This document shows positions 43,820 through 54,153 of a stretch of 64,000 nucleotides of DNA, in pieces; position 1 is the first letter of the stretch, and each line of letters begins with the position of its first letter. Position numbers and translations under genes: made by a program. The notes beneath the pieces are model-generated. The model did no database searches. It was not told the origin of the DNA and saw only the letters and a list, made by a program, of their open reading frames with translations. The stretch is from Caballeronia sp. TF1N1 (lineage in GTDB: Bacteria; Pseudomonadota; Gammaproteobacteria; Burkholderiales; Burkholderiaceae). Location: contig NZ_CP084627.1 of the NCBI RefSeq assembly GCF_022878925.1, forward strand, positions 248,001 through 312,000, given 5' to 3'.

Positions 43820-44540
43820 TACTCAATCCGTAGACCGGCCGGACGTTCGCCCAAGCGGCCTTACGCTGTCGCTCGAGCCGATCAATGCCACGGTTTCGCT
43901 GCGCGATCAGGCGTACGCGAAGCTGCGGCAGGCAATAGCGGAAGCGGACATCTACCGTTCGCGGGAAGAGATCCGTCTCGACGAAAAAGAACTGACCGAA
44001 GCACTGGGCGTAAGCCGCACGCCCATTCGCGAAGCCATGACGCTGCTGGAGCAGGAAGGCTTTCTGCGAACCGTGCCGCGTCGCGGCGTGTATATCTTGC
44101 GCAAGACCAAGCGCGAGATCGTCGAGATGATCCACATGTGGGCGGCGCTGGAAAGCATGGCGGCGCGCCTTGCCACGCAGCGCGCGTCGGACGAGGAAAT
44201 CGCGCAGTTGCGCCACATGTTCGACAACTTCCGCGACGCCACGCCGGCGGAGCACATCGACGAATATTCGGAAGCGAATATCGCGTTTCATCAGGCTATC
44301 GTGCGGCTGTCGAAGTCGCAGATCATCTTCGACACGATCAAGAACATCTTCGTGCACGTGCGCGCCATTCGCAAGATGACGATCTCGCAGAGCGACCGCG
44401 CGTCGCGCTCGATCGTCGATCACATGCGGATCATCGAGGCGCTCGAGAAGCGCGACACGGAACTGGTCGAGCGGCTGGTGAAGCAGCATTCGCTGGATCT
44501 CGCCGCGTTCGTCGAGGCCAATTGCGACTTTCTCGATTGA
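43809..44540 (+). CDS. GntR regulator (FadR/FCD type)
   Basis: A 243-residue GntR regulator. Residues 28-95 form the winged helix (KELTEALGVSRTPIREAMTL), and residues 105-235 the FCD effector domain, with the metal-binding His and Asp pattern (EANIAFHQAIVRLS, then SIVDHMRIIEALE). FCD proteins usually repress catabolic genes until a small acid binds. The TTGTATATCA-type sites around this gene and in the neighbouring promoters are probably its operators. The gene ends at a strong terminator. Confidence 0.85.
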   Translation: MPSDTQSVDRPDVRPSGLTLSLEPINATVSLRDQAYAKLRQAIAEADIYRSREEIRLDEKELTEALGVSRTPIREAMTLLEQEGFLRTVPRRGVYILRKTKREIVEMIHMWAALESMAARLATQRASDEEIAQLRHMFDNFRDATPAEHIDEYSEANIAFHQAIVRLSKSQIIFDTIKNIFVHVRAIRKMTISQSDRASRSIVDHMRIIEALEKRDTELVERLVKQHSLDLAAFVEANCDFLD

Positions 44541-44575
44541 GTCCGAACTGAAAGCTGGCAGGCAGGTTGAGAAAG

Positions 44576-44610
44576 GCCGCGTGACGATTGAACGTCACGC
44601 GGCTTTTTTT
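44576..44610 (+). terminator. Intrinsic terminator after GntR
   Basis: GCCGCGTGACG at 44576-44586 pairs with CGTCACGCGGC at 44593-44603, followed by seven T bases. Confidence 0.9.
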
Positions 44611-44742
44611 ATCCTTCCAGCCGATACTGCGTTACCCGTTTCCGGTGGCTCGCGCGCGTCTGCACGCTGACAAGTTTGACGACGGCTGTCCGACTATCTT
44701 GCCGCGCCGAGGGAGCCACTCAATTTCTAATGGCGCCCTTGC

Positions 44743-45615
44743 TCACCGCATCGCGTGAAGCATCGTTTCGCCGAGCGCGGCGGGGGAATCGGCGACATGA
44801 ATGCCCGCCGACTTCATTGCGTCGATCTTCGCGCTTGCCGTGCCCGAACCGCCCGAAATAATCGCGCCCGCGTGCCCCATGCGGCGTCCCGGCGGCGCGC
44901 TCGTGCCGGCGATAAACCCGACCACCGGCTTCTTCGTGTTCGCGTCCTTCAGAAACTGCGCGGCTTCTTCCTCCGCCGATCCACCGATCTCGCCGATCAT
45001 GATGATGCCTTCAGTCGCGTCGTCTTCGAGAAAGAGCGCGAGGCAATCGATGAAATTCGTTCCGTTCACCGGATCGCCGCCAATGCCGATGCAGGTCGTC
45101 TGACCGAGCCCCGCAGCGGTGGTCTGCGCGACGGCTTCATAAGTGAGCGTGCCCGAGCGCGACACCACGCCTATTTTCCCCGGCCGATGAATATGCCCCG
45201 GCATGATGCCGATCTTGCATTGCCCCGGCGTGATGACGCCTGGGCAATTCGGCCCGATGAGCCGGCTGCGCGAGCCGGTGAGCGCGCGCTTCACGCGCAG
45301 CATGTCGAGCACCGGAATGCCTTCGGTGATACAGACGATGAACGGCACCTCCGCGTCGATGGCTTCGAGGATGGCATCGGCGGCGAAGGGCGGCGGTACG
45401 TAGATGACGGATGCATCCGCGCCGGTTTTCGCGACCGCGTCGGCGACGGTATCGAACACGGGCAGGTCGAGATGCGTCGTGCCGCCCTTGCCCGGCGTCA
45501 CGCCGCCAACCATGCGCGTGCCGTACGCAATCGCCTGCTCGGAATGAAACGTGCCCTGCGCGCCGGTGAAGCCTTGGCAGATGACCCTGGTATTGCTATC
45601 GATCAGAACGCTCAT
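44743..45615 (-). CDS. sucD: Succinyl-CoA synthetase-like alpha subunit
   Basis: A 290-residue alpha subunit. It has the CoA-binding Rossmann part ([20 protein letters not shown]), [20 protein letters not shown], and the phosphorylated His248 in [15 protein letters not shown]. It joins an acid to CoA at the cost of ATP or GTP, via phosphohistidine. Malate thiokinase (MtkB) is very similar, so malate as substrate cannot be excluded. It lies 14 bases after sucC and faces the ThDP/Frc operon. It is probably a second copy beside the TCA-cycle genes. Confidence 0.85.
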   Translation of the reverse strand: MSVLIDSNTRVICQGFTGAQGTFHSEQAIAYGTRMVGGVTPGKGGTTHLDLPVFDTVADAVAKTGADASVIYVPPPFAADAILEAIDAEVPFIVCITEGIPVLDMLRVKRALTGSRSRLIGPNCPGVITPGQCKIGIMPGHIHRPGKIGVVSRSGTLTYEAVAQTTAAGLGQTTCIGIGGDPVNGTNFIDCLALFLEDDATEGIIMIGEIGGSAEEEAAQFLKDANTKKPVVGFIAGTSAPPGRRMGHAGAIISGGSGTASAKIDAMKSAGIHVADSPAALGETMLHAMR

Positions 45616-45629
45616 TGTCGGCTTCCTCG

Positions 45630-46832
<1,203 letters not shown>

Positions 46833-46898
46833 GTCTCCCTAGTCGTCGGTTCTCTGAGCGCAACCGGGCTTCAGCGACTGCGACGGTGCGCTGAAATA

Positions 46899-46908
46899 TG
46901 ATATATCA
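46899..46908. promoter_or_regulatory. Palindromic operator-like site, sucC side
   Basis: TGATATATCA is a perfect palindrome, followed at once by CATATCACG. It lies about 70 bases before sucC within the divergent gap 46833-47139 and resembles the GntR-associated sites. Confidence 0.5.
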
Positions 46909-47060
46909 CATATCACGATAAGATTTCACGCTGTTTTGTTGATGCTCTGCAGCACGAAACACGCGCTTAAGAAGATGCGGAGGCGCTATGAAGGGATGAC
47001 GCATTGCATCACAGGGTTTTCGCCATCGCTCGACGCTTGACTAATACTGTGTGTGGAATA

Positions 47061-47074
47061 TTGTATATCACAGC
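47061..47074 (+). promoter_or_regulatory. Operator-like site before the ThDP gene
   Basis: TTGTATATCACAGC shares its first ten bases with the site at 42427 (TTGTATATCA). It lies 66 bases before the ThDP gene. Confidence 0.55.
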
Positions 47075-47139
47075 AACCGGACGGCAGCGCGACGTCACGG
47101 AAGCCTTGAACACAACCCCCTTCGAGGAGGAGACAAACA

Positions 47140-48906
47140 ATGTCCGAAGTCGTCAGCAGCCGTCCGGAAGTCGCTCCCGCCACCACCACCGCGGATGACA
47201 CGCTCAAACAAAAAACACGCGGCGCGGGTGTCGTCTCGGGCGGCCATTTGGTCGCCCGAGCGCTCAAGAACGAAGGCGTCGATACCATCTTCACGCTGTG
47301 CGGCGGTCATATCATCGATATCTACGATGGCTGCGTCGATGAAGGCATTCGCATCATCGATGTCCGTCACGAACAGGTCGCCGCCCACGCCGCCGATGGC
47401 TACGCGCGTCAGACCGGCAAGCTCGGTTGCGTCGTCACCACGGCCGGCCCCGGCTGTACCAACGCGGTGACAGGTGTCGCCACGGCGTTTCGCTCGGAAA
47501 GCCCGATCATCCATATCGGCGGGCAGGGCGCGTTGACGCAGCACAAGATGGGCTCGCTGCAAGACCTGCCGCACGTCGACATGATGGCGCCGATCACCAA
47601 GTTCGCCGCCACCGTGCCGAGCACCGAACGCGTCGCCGACATGATCTCGATGGCCGCGCGCGAAGCCTTCAACGGCGCGCCCGGCCCGGCGTACCTGGAG
47701 ATTCCGCGCGATGTGCTCGACCGCGAAATCGATGTCTCCAAGGCCGTGATTCCGCAGCCGGGACGGTATCGCGCATCGACGAAATCGGTGGGCGATCCGC
47801 TCGATATCGAGAAGCTGGCCGACCTGCTGGTCGACGCCGAGCGTCCCGCGATCCTCTACGGCCAGCAAGTGTGGACCGCGCGCGGTCACGAAGCAGCCAT
47901 CGCGCTGTTGCGCGGCCTCGACATTCCCGGCTACTTCAACGGGGCGAGCCGCGGCCTCTTGCCGCCGGGCGACCCGCATCACTTCGACCGCACGCGTTCG
48001 CAAGCCTTCGCGAAGGCCGATGTGATCGTGATCGTCGGCACGCCATTCGACTTCCGCATGGGTTACGGCAAGCGCATCAGCCGCGACCTGAAGCTCGTGC
48101 AGATCGACATGGATTACCGCACGGTCGGCAAGAACCGCGATATCGATCTCGGGCTCGTAGGCGACCCGGGCGCGATCCTCGGTGCGGTGCTGCAAGCGGC
48201 GAGCGGACGCATCAAGAACGACAAGCGCCAGAGCCGTCAGGCGTGGATGCGCGAACTCGCGGCGGCGGAAGAAACCGCGACGGCCAAGCTGATGCCGCTC
48301 TTCACGTCCGACGCGAGCCCGATTCATCCGTACCGCGTCGCGCACGAAATCAACCAGTTTCTATCGGACGACACGATCTATATCGGCGATGGCGGCGACG
48401 TCGTGACCATTTCCGCGCAGGCCGTGCGTCCGCGCCGTCCGGGTCAGTGGATGGACCCCGGCGCGCTTGGTTCGCTCGGCGTCGGCACAGGCTTCGCCAT
48501 CGCGGCGGGTCTTGCGAACCCCGAAAAGGAAGTACTCTGCTATTACGGCGACGGCGCTTTCTCCATGACTTCGTTCGACATGGAAACCGCGAATCGCTTC
48601 GGCGTGCCGTATCTCGCCGTCATCGGCAATAACTCGGCGATGAACCAGATCCGCTACGGCCAGCTCGCCAAGTACGGTCAGGAGCGCGGCAACGTCGGCA
48701 ATTTGCTCTCGGACGTGCCGTATGGCCGCTTCGCCGAAATGCTCGGCGGCTATGGCGAGGAAGTGTACGAGGCCTCGAAGATCGCGGGCGCGTTGCAGCG
48801 TGCGCGGGAATCGATCGCCAAGACGGGCAAGAGCGCGGTCGTCAACATCTGGGTCGATCCGACCGTGTACGCCCCCGGCACGATGGCTCAAACGATGTAC
48901 AAATAA
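47140..48906 (+). CDS. ThDP-dependent enzyme, oxalyl/hydroxyacyl-CoA lyase-like
   Basis: A 588-residue thiamine-diphosphate enzyme of the acetolactate synthase superfamily: catalytic Glu78 in DVRHEQVAAHAADGYAR and the cofactor motif GDGAF...GNN around residues 470-500. Placed before Frc, oxalyl-CoA decarboxylase is the expected job: oxalyl-CoA to formyl-CoA plus CO2. Yet the active-site loops (FTLCGGHIID, GNNSAMNQIR) differ from the Oxalobacter and Methylorubrum Oxc I know (GIPITNL, MNNGGIY) and look more like 2-hydroxyacyl-CoA lyases. The exact substrate is open. GAGGAG precedes the ATG. Confidence 0.75.
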   Translation: MSEVVSSRPEVAPATTTADDTLKQKTRGAGVVSGGHLVARALKNEGVDTIFTLCGGHIIDIYDGCVDEGIRIIDVRHEQVAAHAADGYARQTGKLGCVVTTAGPGCTNAVTGVATAFRSESPIIHIGGQGALTQHKMGSLQDLPHVDMMAPITKFAATVPSTERVADMISMAAREAFNGAPGPAYLEIPRDVLDREIDVSKAVIPQPGRYRASTKSVGDPLDIEKLADLLVDAERPAILYGQQVWTARGHEAAIALLRGLDIPGYFNGASRGLLPPGDPHHFDRTRSQAFAKADVIVIVGTPFDFRMGYGKRISRDLKLVQIDMDYRTVGKNRDIDLGLVGDPGAILGAVLQAASGRIKNDKRQSRQAWMRELAAAEETATAKLMPLFTSDASPIHPYRVAHEINQFLSDDTIYIGDGGDVVTISAQAVRPRRPGQWMDPGALGSLGVGTGFAIAAGLANPEKEVLCYYGDGAFSMTSFDMETANRFGVPYLAVIGNNSAMNQIRYGQLAKYGQERGNVGNLLSDVPYGRFAEMLGGYGEEVYEASKIAGALQRARESIAKTGKSAVVNIWVDPTVYAPGTMAQTMYK

Positions 48907-48944
48907 AGCCACTGACAAGCCACTGAAGACATTGGGAGACAGCC

Positions 48945-50201
48945 ATGAATAATTCGGGCAAGGCACTGGATGGCGTGCGCATCCTCGATTTCACGCACGT
49001 TCAGTCGGGGCCGACCTGTACGCAGTTGCTCGCGTGGTTCGGCGCGGACGTCATCAAGGTGGAGCGCGCGGGCGCCGGAGACATCACGCGCGAGCAGTTA
49101 CGCGATATCCCCGACGCCGACAGCCTCTACTTCACGATGCTCAACCACAACAAGCGTTCGATCACCATCGATACGAAGAATCCCGAAGGCAAGAAGGTGC
49201 TCGAAACGCTCGTCAAGAAGTGCGACGTGCTGGTCGAGAACTTCGCGCCGGGCGCGCTCGATCGCATGGGCTTTACGTGGGAGCGCATTCAGGAGCTGAA
49301 CCCGAAGATGATCGTGGCGTCGGTCAAGGGCTTCGGGCCCGGACCGTACGAAGACTGCAAGGTGTACGAGAACGTGGCGCAATGCGCGGGCGGCGCGGCA
49401 TCGACGACGGGTTTCGACGATGGCCCGCCGGTCGTCACCGGCGCGCAGATTGGCGACTCGGGCACGGGCTTGCACCTCGCGCTCGGGATCGTCACGGCGC
49501 TGTATCAGCGCAATGCAACCGGGCGCGGCCAGCGCGTGCTCGCGGCGATGCAGGACGGCGTGCTGAACCTTTGCCGCGTGAAACTGCGCGATCAACAACG
49601 GCTCGAACGCACCGGCACGATGAAGGAATATCCGCAGTATCCGAACGGCACATTCGGTGAGGCGGTGCCGCGCGCGGGCAACGCCTCGGGCGGCGGTCAG
49701 CCGGGCTGGATTCTCAAGTGCAAGGGTTGGGAGACGGACCCGAACGCGTATATCTACTTCATCACGCAGGCGCCGGTCTGGGGCGAAATCTGCAAGGTGA
49801 TCGGCAAGGAAGAGTGGATCGACCATCCGGACTACAAGACGGCCAACGCGCGCCTGCCGCATCTGAAGGACATCTTCGCGGAGATCGAGCGCTGGACCAT
49901 GTCGAAGACCAAGTTCCAGGCCATGGAAATTCTCAACAAACACGACATTCCGTGCGGCCCGATTCTCTCGATGAAGGAAATCGCCGAAGAGCCGTCGCTC
50001 AGAAAAACCGGCACCGTCGTCGAAGTGGATCATCCGGTGCGCGGCAAGTATCTGACGGTCGGCAATCCGATCAAGCTGTCGGATAGTCCGACCGAAGTCG
50101 TGCGCTCGCCGCTGCTTGGCGAACACACCGACGAAGTCATGGCCGAACTCGGCTACTCGCCCGATCAGATCGCGACGCTGAGAAGCCTCGGCGCAATCTA
50201 A
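48945..50201 (+). CDS. frc: Formyl-CoA:oxalate CoA-transferase
   Basis: A 418-residue class III CoA-transferase moving CoA from formyl-CoA (or succinyl-CoA) to oxalate. It follows Oxalobacter Frc along its length: [13 protein letters not shown] at the start, catalytic Asp171 in [23 protein letters not shown], the glycine loop [18 protein letters not shown], and [12 protein letters not shown] near the end. GGGAGA precedes the ATG. It is 38 bases after the ThDP gene in the same operon. A broad CaiB/BaiF substrate range is possible but the Frc-specific motifs are strong. Confidence 0.88.
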   Translation: MNNSGKALDGVRILDFTHVQSGPTCTQLLAWFGADVIKVERAGAGDITREQLRDIPDADSLYFTMLNHNKRSITIDTKNPEGKKVLETLVKKCDVLVENFAPGALDRMGFTWERIQELNPKMIVASVKGFGPGPYEDCKVYENVAQCAGGAASTTGFDDGPPVVTGAQIGDSGTGLHLALGIVTALYQRNATGRGQRVLAAMQDGVLNLCRVKLRDQQRLERTGTMKEYPQYPNGTFGEAVPRAGNASGGGQPGWILKCKGWETDPNAYIYFITQAPVWGEICKVIGKEEWIDHPDYKTANARLPHLKDIFAEIERWTMSKTKFQAMEILNKHDIPCGPILSMKEIAEEPSLRKTGTVVEVDHPVRGKYLTVGNPIKLSDSPTEVVRSPLLGEHTDEVMAELGYSPDQIATLRSLGAI

Positions 50202-50224
50202 ACGCCTCATTCGATGCCTGTCGC

Positions 50225-50245
50225 GCCGCCTCCTCGTGAGGCGGC
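50225..50245 (+). other. Hairpin between frc and the acyl-CoA ligase
   Basis: GCCGCCTC pairs with GAGGCGGC across a five-base loop. No T run follows, so it is more likely an mRNA stabiliser or partial attenuator than a terminator. Confidence 0.5.
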
Positions 50246-50282
50246 GTGGAGTGGCACGTCCATACGAACGGAGACAAGTCAG

Positions 50283-52481
50283 ATGAACAGCACCGTTGTG
50301 CAGGAACGCAATGACTCTTCGACGCAAGTCGCGAACGCTATCCCGCTGCATGCAGCCGATGCGAAACGCCGCGTGGCGGAAGTGTTCGATCGCGTGAAGG
50401 CGGAAGGGCGTACGCCGCTCACGGCGCCGGAAGGCAAGCTCGTCTGCGACGCATACGGCATCGCCGTGCCGCGGGAAGGCGTCGCGACGAGCGCGGACGA
50501 TGCGGCGAAACTCGCGTCGTTCATCGGCTTTCCGGTGGTGCTGAAAATCGTCTCACCGGAGATTTTGCACAAGACGGAAGCGGGCGGCGTGCTCGTCGGC
50601 GTGAAGAACGAAGCCGATGTCAAAGCGGGCTTCGCGACGATCATCGAGAACGCGAAGAACTACGACGCGAACGCGACGGTCCTCGGCGTGCAAGTGCAGC
50701 AGATGGTCGGCGCGGGACAGGAAGTGATCATCGGCGCGGTGACCGATCCTTCGTTCGGCAAGCTGATCGCGTTCGGGCTCGGCGGCGTGCTCGTCGAAGT
50801 GCTGAAAGACGTGACCTTCCGGCTCGCGCCCGTCACGCGTGACGAAGCCGCCTCCATGCTCGACGGCATTCAGGCGGCTGAAGTGCTGCGCGGCGTGCGG
50901 GGCGCAGAGCCGGTGCATCGCGAGAGTCTCGTCACGCTGATCGAGCGCGTGTCGCGCCTCATCGACGACTTCCCGCAAATCTCGGAGATGGACCTGAACC
51001 CGGTTTTCGCGAGCCCGAGCGGCGCGGTGGCGGCGGACGTGCGCATCGTGATGGACTTCGAGCCTGCCGCGCCGCGTTACCGGCCGACGCAGGAGCAGAT
51101 CGTCGCGCAGATGAACCGCATCATGAAGCCAGACGCACTCGCCGTGATTGGCGCGTCGAACGAGGACGGCAAGATCGGCAATTCGGTGATGAAGAACCTC
51201 ATCAACGGCGGCTACCAGGGCGCGATCTATCCAATCCATCCGAAAGCCGACGAGATCATGGGCCACAAGGCGTACAAGAGCGTGAAGGACGTGCCCGGCG
51301 TGATCGATGTCGCGGTGTTCGCCATTCCCGCGAAGTTCGTCGCGCAGGCGCTCGTCGAAGTCGGCGAGAAGCAGATTCCCGGCGCGGTGCTGATTCCTTC
51401 GGGCTTCGCGGAGACGGGCAATCACGAAGGCCAGGAAGAACTCGTGCGGATTGCGCGTCAATACGACATTCGCATGATGGGCCCGAACATCTACGGCTTC
51501 TATTACACGCCGAAGAATCTCTGCGCGACCTTCTGCACGCCGTATGACGTGAAGGGCAAGGCGGCGCTGTCGTCGCAATCCGGCGGCATTGGCATGGCGA
51601 TCATCGGCTTTTCGCGTTCGGCAAAGATGGGCGTCTCGGCAATCGTCGGGCTCGGCAACAAGTCGGACATCGATGAAGACGACCTGCTCACGTTTTTCGA
51701 GCAGGACGACAACACCGAGATCATCGCGCAACACTGCGAGGACTTGAAAGATGGCCGCGCGTTTGCCGAAGCCGCGAAGCGCGTATCGAAGAAAAAGCCG
51801 GTCGTGGTGCTAAAGGCCGGACGCACGAGTCTCGGCACGCGTGCGGCCAGTTCGCACACCGGCGCGCTCGCGGGCAACGACAAGATCTACGAAGACGTGT
51901 TTCAGCAATGCGGCGTGATCCGTGCGCGGTCGCTGCGCGATTTGCTGGAGTTCGCGCGCGGCATTCCCAAATTGCCGACGCCCAAGGGCGAGAACACGGT
52001 CATCATCACGGGCGCGGGCGGCTCGGGCGTGTTGCTCTCGGACGCGTGCGTGGACAACGGCCTGTCGCTCATGACCATGCCCGACGATCTCGACGCCGCA
52101 TTCCGCAAGTTCATTCCGCCGTTCGGCGCGGCGGGCAATCCGGTCGACATCACGGGCGGCGAGCCGCCGACGACCTATAAGAACACGATCAAGCTGGGTC
52201 TAGAAGACGAACGCGTCCATTCGATCATCCTCGGCTACTGGCATACGATCATCACGCCGCCGATGGTCTTCGCGAAGCTCGTGATCGAAGTGAAGGAGGA
52301 GATGAAGGCGCGCGGTATCGAAAAGCCGATCGTGGCGTCGCTCGCGGGCGACGTGCAAGTGGAGGAGGCGGCGGAGTATCTATACGCGCATGGCGTGCCG
52401 GCCTATGCGTATTCGACCGAATTGCCAGTGGCGGTGCTCGGGGCGAAATATAAGTGGGCGCGCGGCGCGGGATTGATCTGA
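50283..52481 (+). CDS. NDP-forming acyl-CoA ligase (acetate-CoA ligase type)
   Basis: A 732-residue fused ligase of the ADP-forming acetyl-CoA synthetase family. The ATP-grasp beta part comes first (SPEILHKTEAGGVLVGVKN, residues 50-250), then the CoA-binding domain (DALAVIGASNEDGKIGN) and the ligase domain with a His at 525 in ASSHTGALAG. It couples acyl-CoA breakdown to ATP formation, or activates an acid. AGATG after ACGGAGAC gives a good start. It is the third gene of the ThDP-Frc operon. The GPNIYGF loop differs from the usual GPNCLG, hinting at an unusual acid substrate. Confidence 0.8.
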   Translation: MNSTVVQERNDSSTQVANAIPLHAADAKRRVAEVFDRVKAEGRTPLTAPEGKLVCDAYGIAVPREGVATSADDAAKLASFIGFPVVLKIVSPEILHKTEAGGVLVGVKNEADVKAGFATIIENAKNYDANATVLGVQVQQMVGAGQEVIIGAVTDPSFGKLIAFGLGGVLVEVLKDVTFRLAPVTRDEAASMLDGIQAAEVLRGVRGAEPVHRESLVTLIERVSRLIDDFPQISEMDLNPVFASPSGAVAADVRIVMDFEPAAPRYRPTQEQIVAQMNRIMKPDALAVIGASNEDGKIGNSVMKNLINGGYQGAIYPIHPKADEIMGHKAYKSVKDVPGVIDVAVFAIPAKFVAQALVEVGEKQIPGAVLIPSGFAETGNHEGQEELVRIARQYDIRMMGPNIYGFYYTPKNLCATFCTPYDVKGKAALSSQSGGIGMAIIGFSRSAKMGVSAIVGLGNKSDIDEDDLLTFFEQDDNTEIIAQHCEDLKDGRAFAEAAKRVSKKKPVVVLKAGRTSLGTRAASSHTGALAGNDKIYEDVFQQCGVIRARSLRDLLEFARGIPKLPTPKGENTVIITGAGGSGVLLSDACVDNGLSLMTMPDDLDAAFRKFIPPFGAAGNPVDITGGEPPTTYKNTIKLGLEDERVHSIILGYWHTIITPPMVFAKLVIEVKEEMKARGIEKPIVASLAGDVQVEEAAEYLYAHGVPAYAYSTELPVAVLGAKYKWARGAGLI

Positions 52482-52487
52482 GCAAAG

Positions 52488-52507
52488 CGGGGCGCTTAGG
52501 CGCCCCG
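52488..52507 (+). other. GC-rich hairpin after the acyl-CoA ligase
   Basis: CGGGGCGC pairs with GCGCCCCG across the loop TTAG, seven bases after the stop. No T run follows. Confidence 0.5.
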
Positions 52508-52540
52508 CGGCGCCCCTTCCTAATCACACGGACCTTCATA

Positions 52541-53329
52541 GTGACCACCTGGATTCGTTTTCGCGATGCCGACGGCCGTATTGGCTTCGGCACGCTCGAT
52601 CCGCACTCCGGCCGCGTCGTGCAGTACGACGGCGCATTGTTCGGGCAAGCACGTCCGACCGACATTTCCTTCGCCGCCGACGACCTCACCCTGCTCGCGC
52701 CTTGCGAACCGAGCAAGGTCATCGCGTTGTGGAACAACTACTACGCGTTGTCGCAGAAGCTCGACAAGGCGCCTCCTGCGCATCCGCTCTTTCTGATCAA
52801 GCCGCCAATGTCCGTGATCGGGCCAAACGAGTCGATCAAGCGGCCGAAAAGTTATCACGGCAAGATTGCGTACGAGGGTGAACTGGGAATCGTGATCGGC
52901 AAGACGGTTTCGGGCGCGTCGGTGGAAGAGGCCGAGGCGGCCATTTTCGGCTATACGTGCGTGAACGATGTCACCGCCATCGAACTCTTGCAGGAAGATC
53001 CCAACTTCGCGCAATGGTGCCGCTCGAAGGGCTTCGATACCTTCACGTGTCTCGGGCCCGCCATCGTCACGCCAGGCAACGGCTTCGACTGGCGCGCGGC
53101 CCACGTGGTCACGACGCTGGACGGCGTCGAGCGTCAAAATTATCCGCTCGACGACATGATCTTTTCGCCCGCCGAGCAGGTCAGCTTGCTGTCGCACGAC
53201 ATGACGCTCGTTCCCGGCGATGTCATTGCGTGCGGTACGTCGATCGGCGTGGGATCGATCAAGGACGGCGCGCGCGTGGAAGTGACGATTCGCGGAATCG
53301 GTACTCTGGCGAACACGCTCGCGGCCTGA
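52541..53329 (+). CDS. Fumarylacetoacetate hydrolase-family protein
   Basis: About 262 residues of the FAH family, which cleaves C-C bonds or decarboxylates 2-oxo acids with Mg2+. Metal ligands are visible in AYEGELGIVIGKT and GYTCVNDVTA, and the C-terminal PGDVIACGTSIGVGS is typical. A GTG at 52541 is the best start because the upstream frame is Arg/Pro-rich and overlaps the hairpin. It closes the operon before a bidirectional terminator. Its substrate in this pathway is unknown; oxaloacetate-like or fumarylpyruvate-like acids are possible. Confidence 0.8.
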   Translation: MTTWIRFRDADGRIGFGTLDPHSGRVVQYDGALFGQARPTDISFAADDLTLLAPCEPSKVIALWNNYYALSQKLDKAPPAHPLFLIKPPMSVIGPNESIKRPKSYHGKIAYEGELGIVIGKTVSGASVEEAEAAIFGYTCVNDVTAIELLQEDPNFAQWCRSKGFDTFTCLGPAIVTPGNGFDWRAAHVVTTLDGVERQNYPLDDMIFSPAEQVSLLSHDMTLVPGDVIACGTSIGVGSIKDGARVEVTIRGIGTLANTLAA

Positions 53330-53351
53330 AGCGGTGTGAGCATCGTGCAAT

Positions 53352-53391
53352 AAAAAACGGCAAAGCCGACTTGCGGACTTTGCCGTTTTTT
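53352..53391. terminator. Bidirectional terminator
   Basis: AAAAAACGGCAAAG pairs with CTTTGCCGTTTTTT, giving T runs in both directions. It serves the FAH gene and the convergent CsbD-like gene. Confidence 0.9.
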
Positions 53392-53432
53392 CACGCCTGG
53401 CGCCATGCGAGATGGCGCCGCGCGTCGATGTC

Positions 53433-53687
53433 TCAACGATCGCGATTCCACAGCGCGCCGAGCACGAAGCCCACGGTCGCCGCGATCAGCAAACCGTTGA
53501 TCGGCTGACTCGCCACCGCCACGCGCAATTGATCCACGGTCTCACCGTAGCTCTGCTGCAGCGAGCCGAGCGCCTGCCGCGTCTTGCCGGCCACTTGCGT
53601 TTCCGAGTCGCCCGTAAGCGCGCCAACCGCATCCTGCACCTTGCCCACGACCTGTTGCGCCGCGCCTTCCACTTGATCCTGCACCAT
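53433..53687 (-). CDS. CsbD-like stress protein
   Basis: An 84-residue protein: residues 1-50 resemble the CsbD stress family (QDQVEGAAQQVVGKVQDAVG), and the C-terminus has a membrane segment (PINGLLIAATVGFVLGALW) ending in NRDR, like ElaB/YqjD-type tail anchors. GGGAGG precedes the ATG at 53687. A role in general stress is known only loosely for the family. Confidence 0.75.
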   Translation of the reverse strand: MVQDQVEGAAQQVVGKVQDAVGALTGDSETQVAGKTRQALGSLQQSYGETVDQLRVAVASQPINGLLIAATVGFVLGALWNRDR

Positions 53688-53796
53688 GGTGCCTCCCTTC
53701 TCGTCTGTAGCGGTTATGGTCAATGTTGCAGCGGGCTGATCTTGCGGCATCCCGGCAACGTCCGAGTGAAACAAGGAGCACGCTTCGTGCCCAAGG

Positions 53797-54153
53797 TCAG
53801 GCTTCGCCGAGTTTATGTTTAACCAGATCGAGCAAATCGTCGATGGAAAGCGGTTTGCGGCGGAACTGCGCGTTGGCGTGTTCCAGCGTGGGCGCATGCG
53901 CCGCCGCGCTCATGAGAATCACGGGAACCTGTGCGAGCGAGTCGTTCGCCGCCAGTTCGCGGATGAAGGCAACGCCGTCCATGTGCGGCATCATCCAGTC
54001 GGTGATGACGAGGTCGGGCGGATTCGCGCGCGCGGATTCGAGCGCCACGCGCCCGTTCGACGCGGTCGTCACTTCATAGCCTTCCATTTCGAGAATGAGG
54101 CGCCAGGTTGTGAGGATGTCGAATTCGTCGTCGACGACGAGGATTTTTTTCAT
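53797..54153 (-). CDS. Single-domain response regulator
   Basis: A 118-residue receiver domain with no output domain. It has the acidic pair in ILVVDDEFDILTTW, the phospho-acceptor Asp in LVITDWMMPHMDG and the Lys in FRRKPLSIDDLL. The start (ATG at 54153) overlaps the end of the KaiC-like gene by ATGA, so the two are translated together. It probably relays a signal to or from the KaiC-like ATPase. The histidine kinase is not in the window. Confidence 0.88.
   Translation of the reverse strand: MKKILVVDDEFDILTTWRLILEMEGYEVTTASNGRVALESARANPPDLVITDWMMPHMDGVAFIRELAANDSLAQVPVILMSAAAHAPTLEHANAQFRRKPLSIDDLLDLVKHKLGEA

Noticed and set aside
47095..50351. 400-residue antisense frames over the ThDP and frc genes
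   Set aside because: Shadows of highly conserved forward enzymes.
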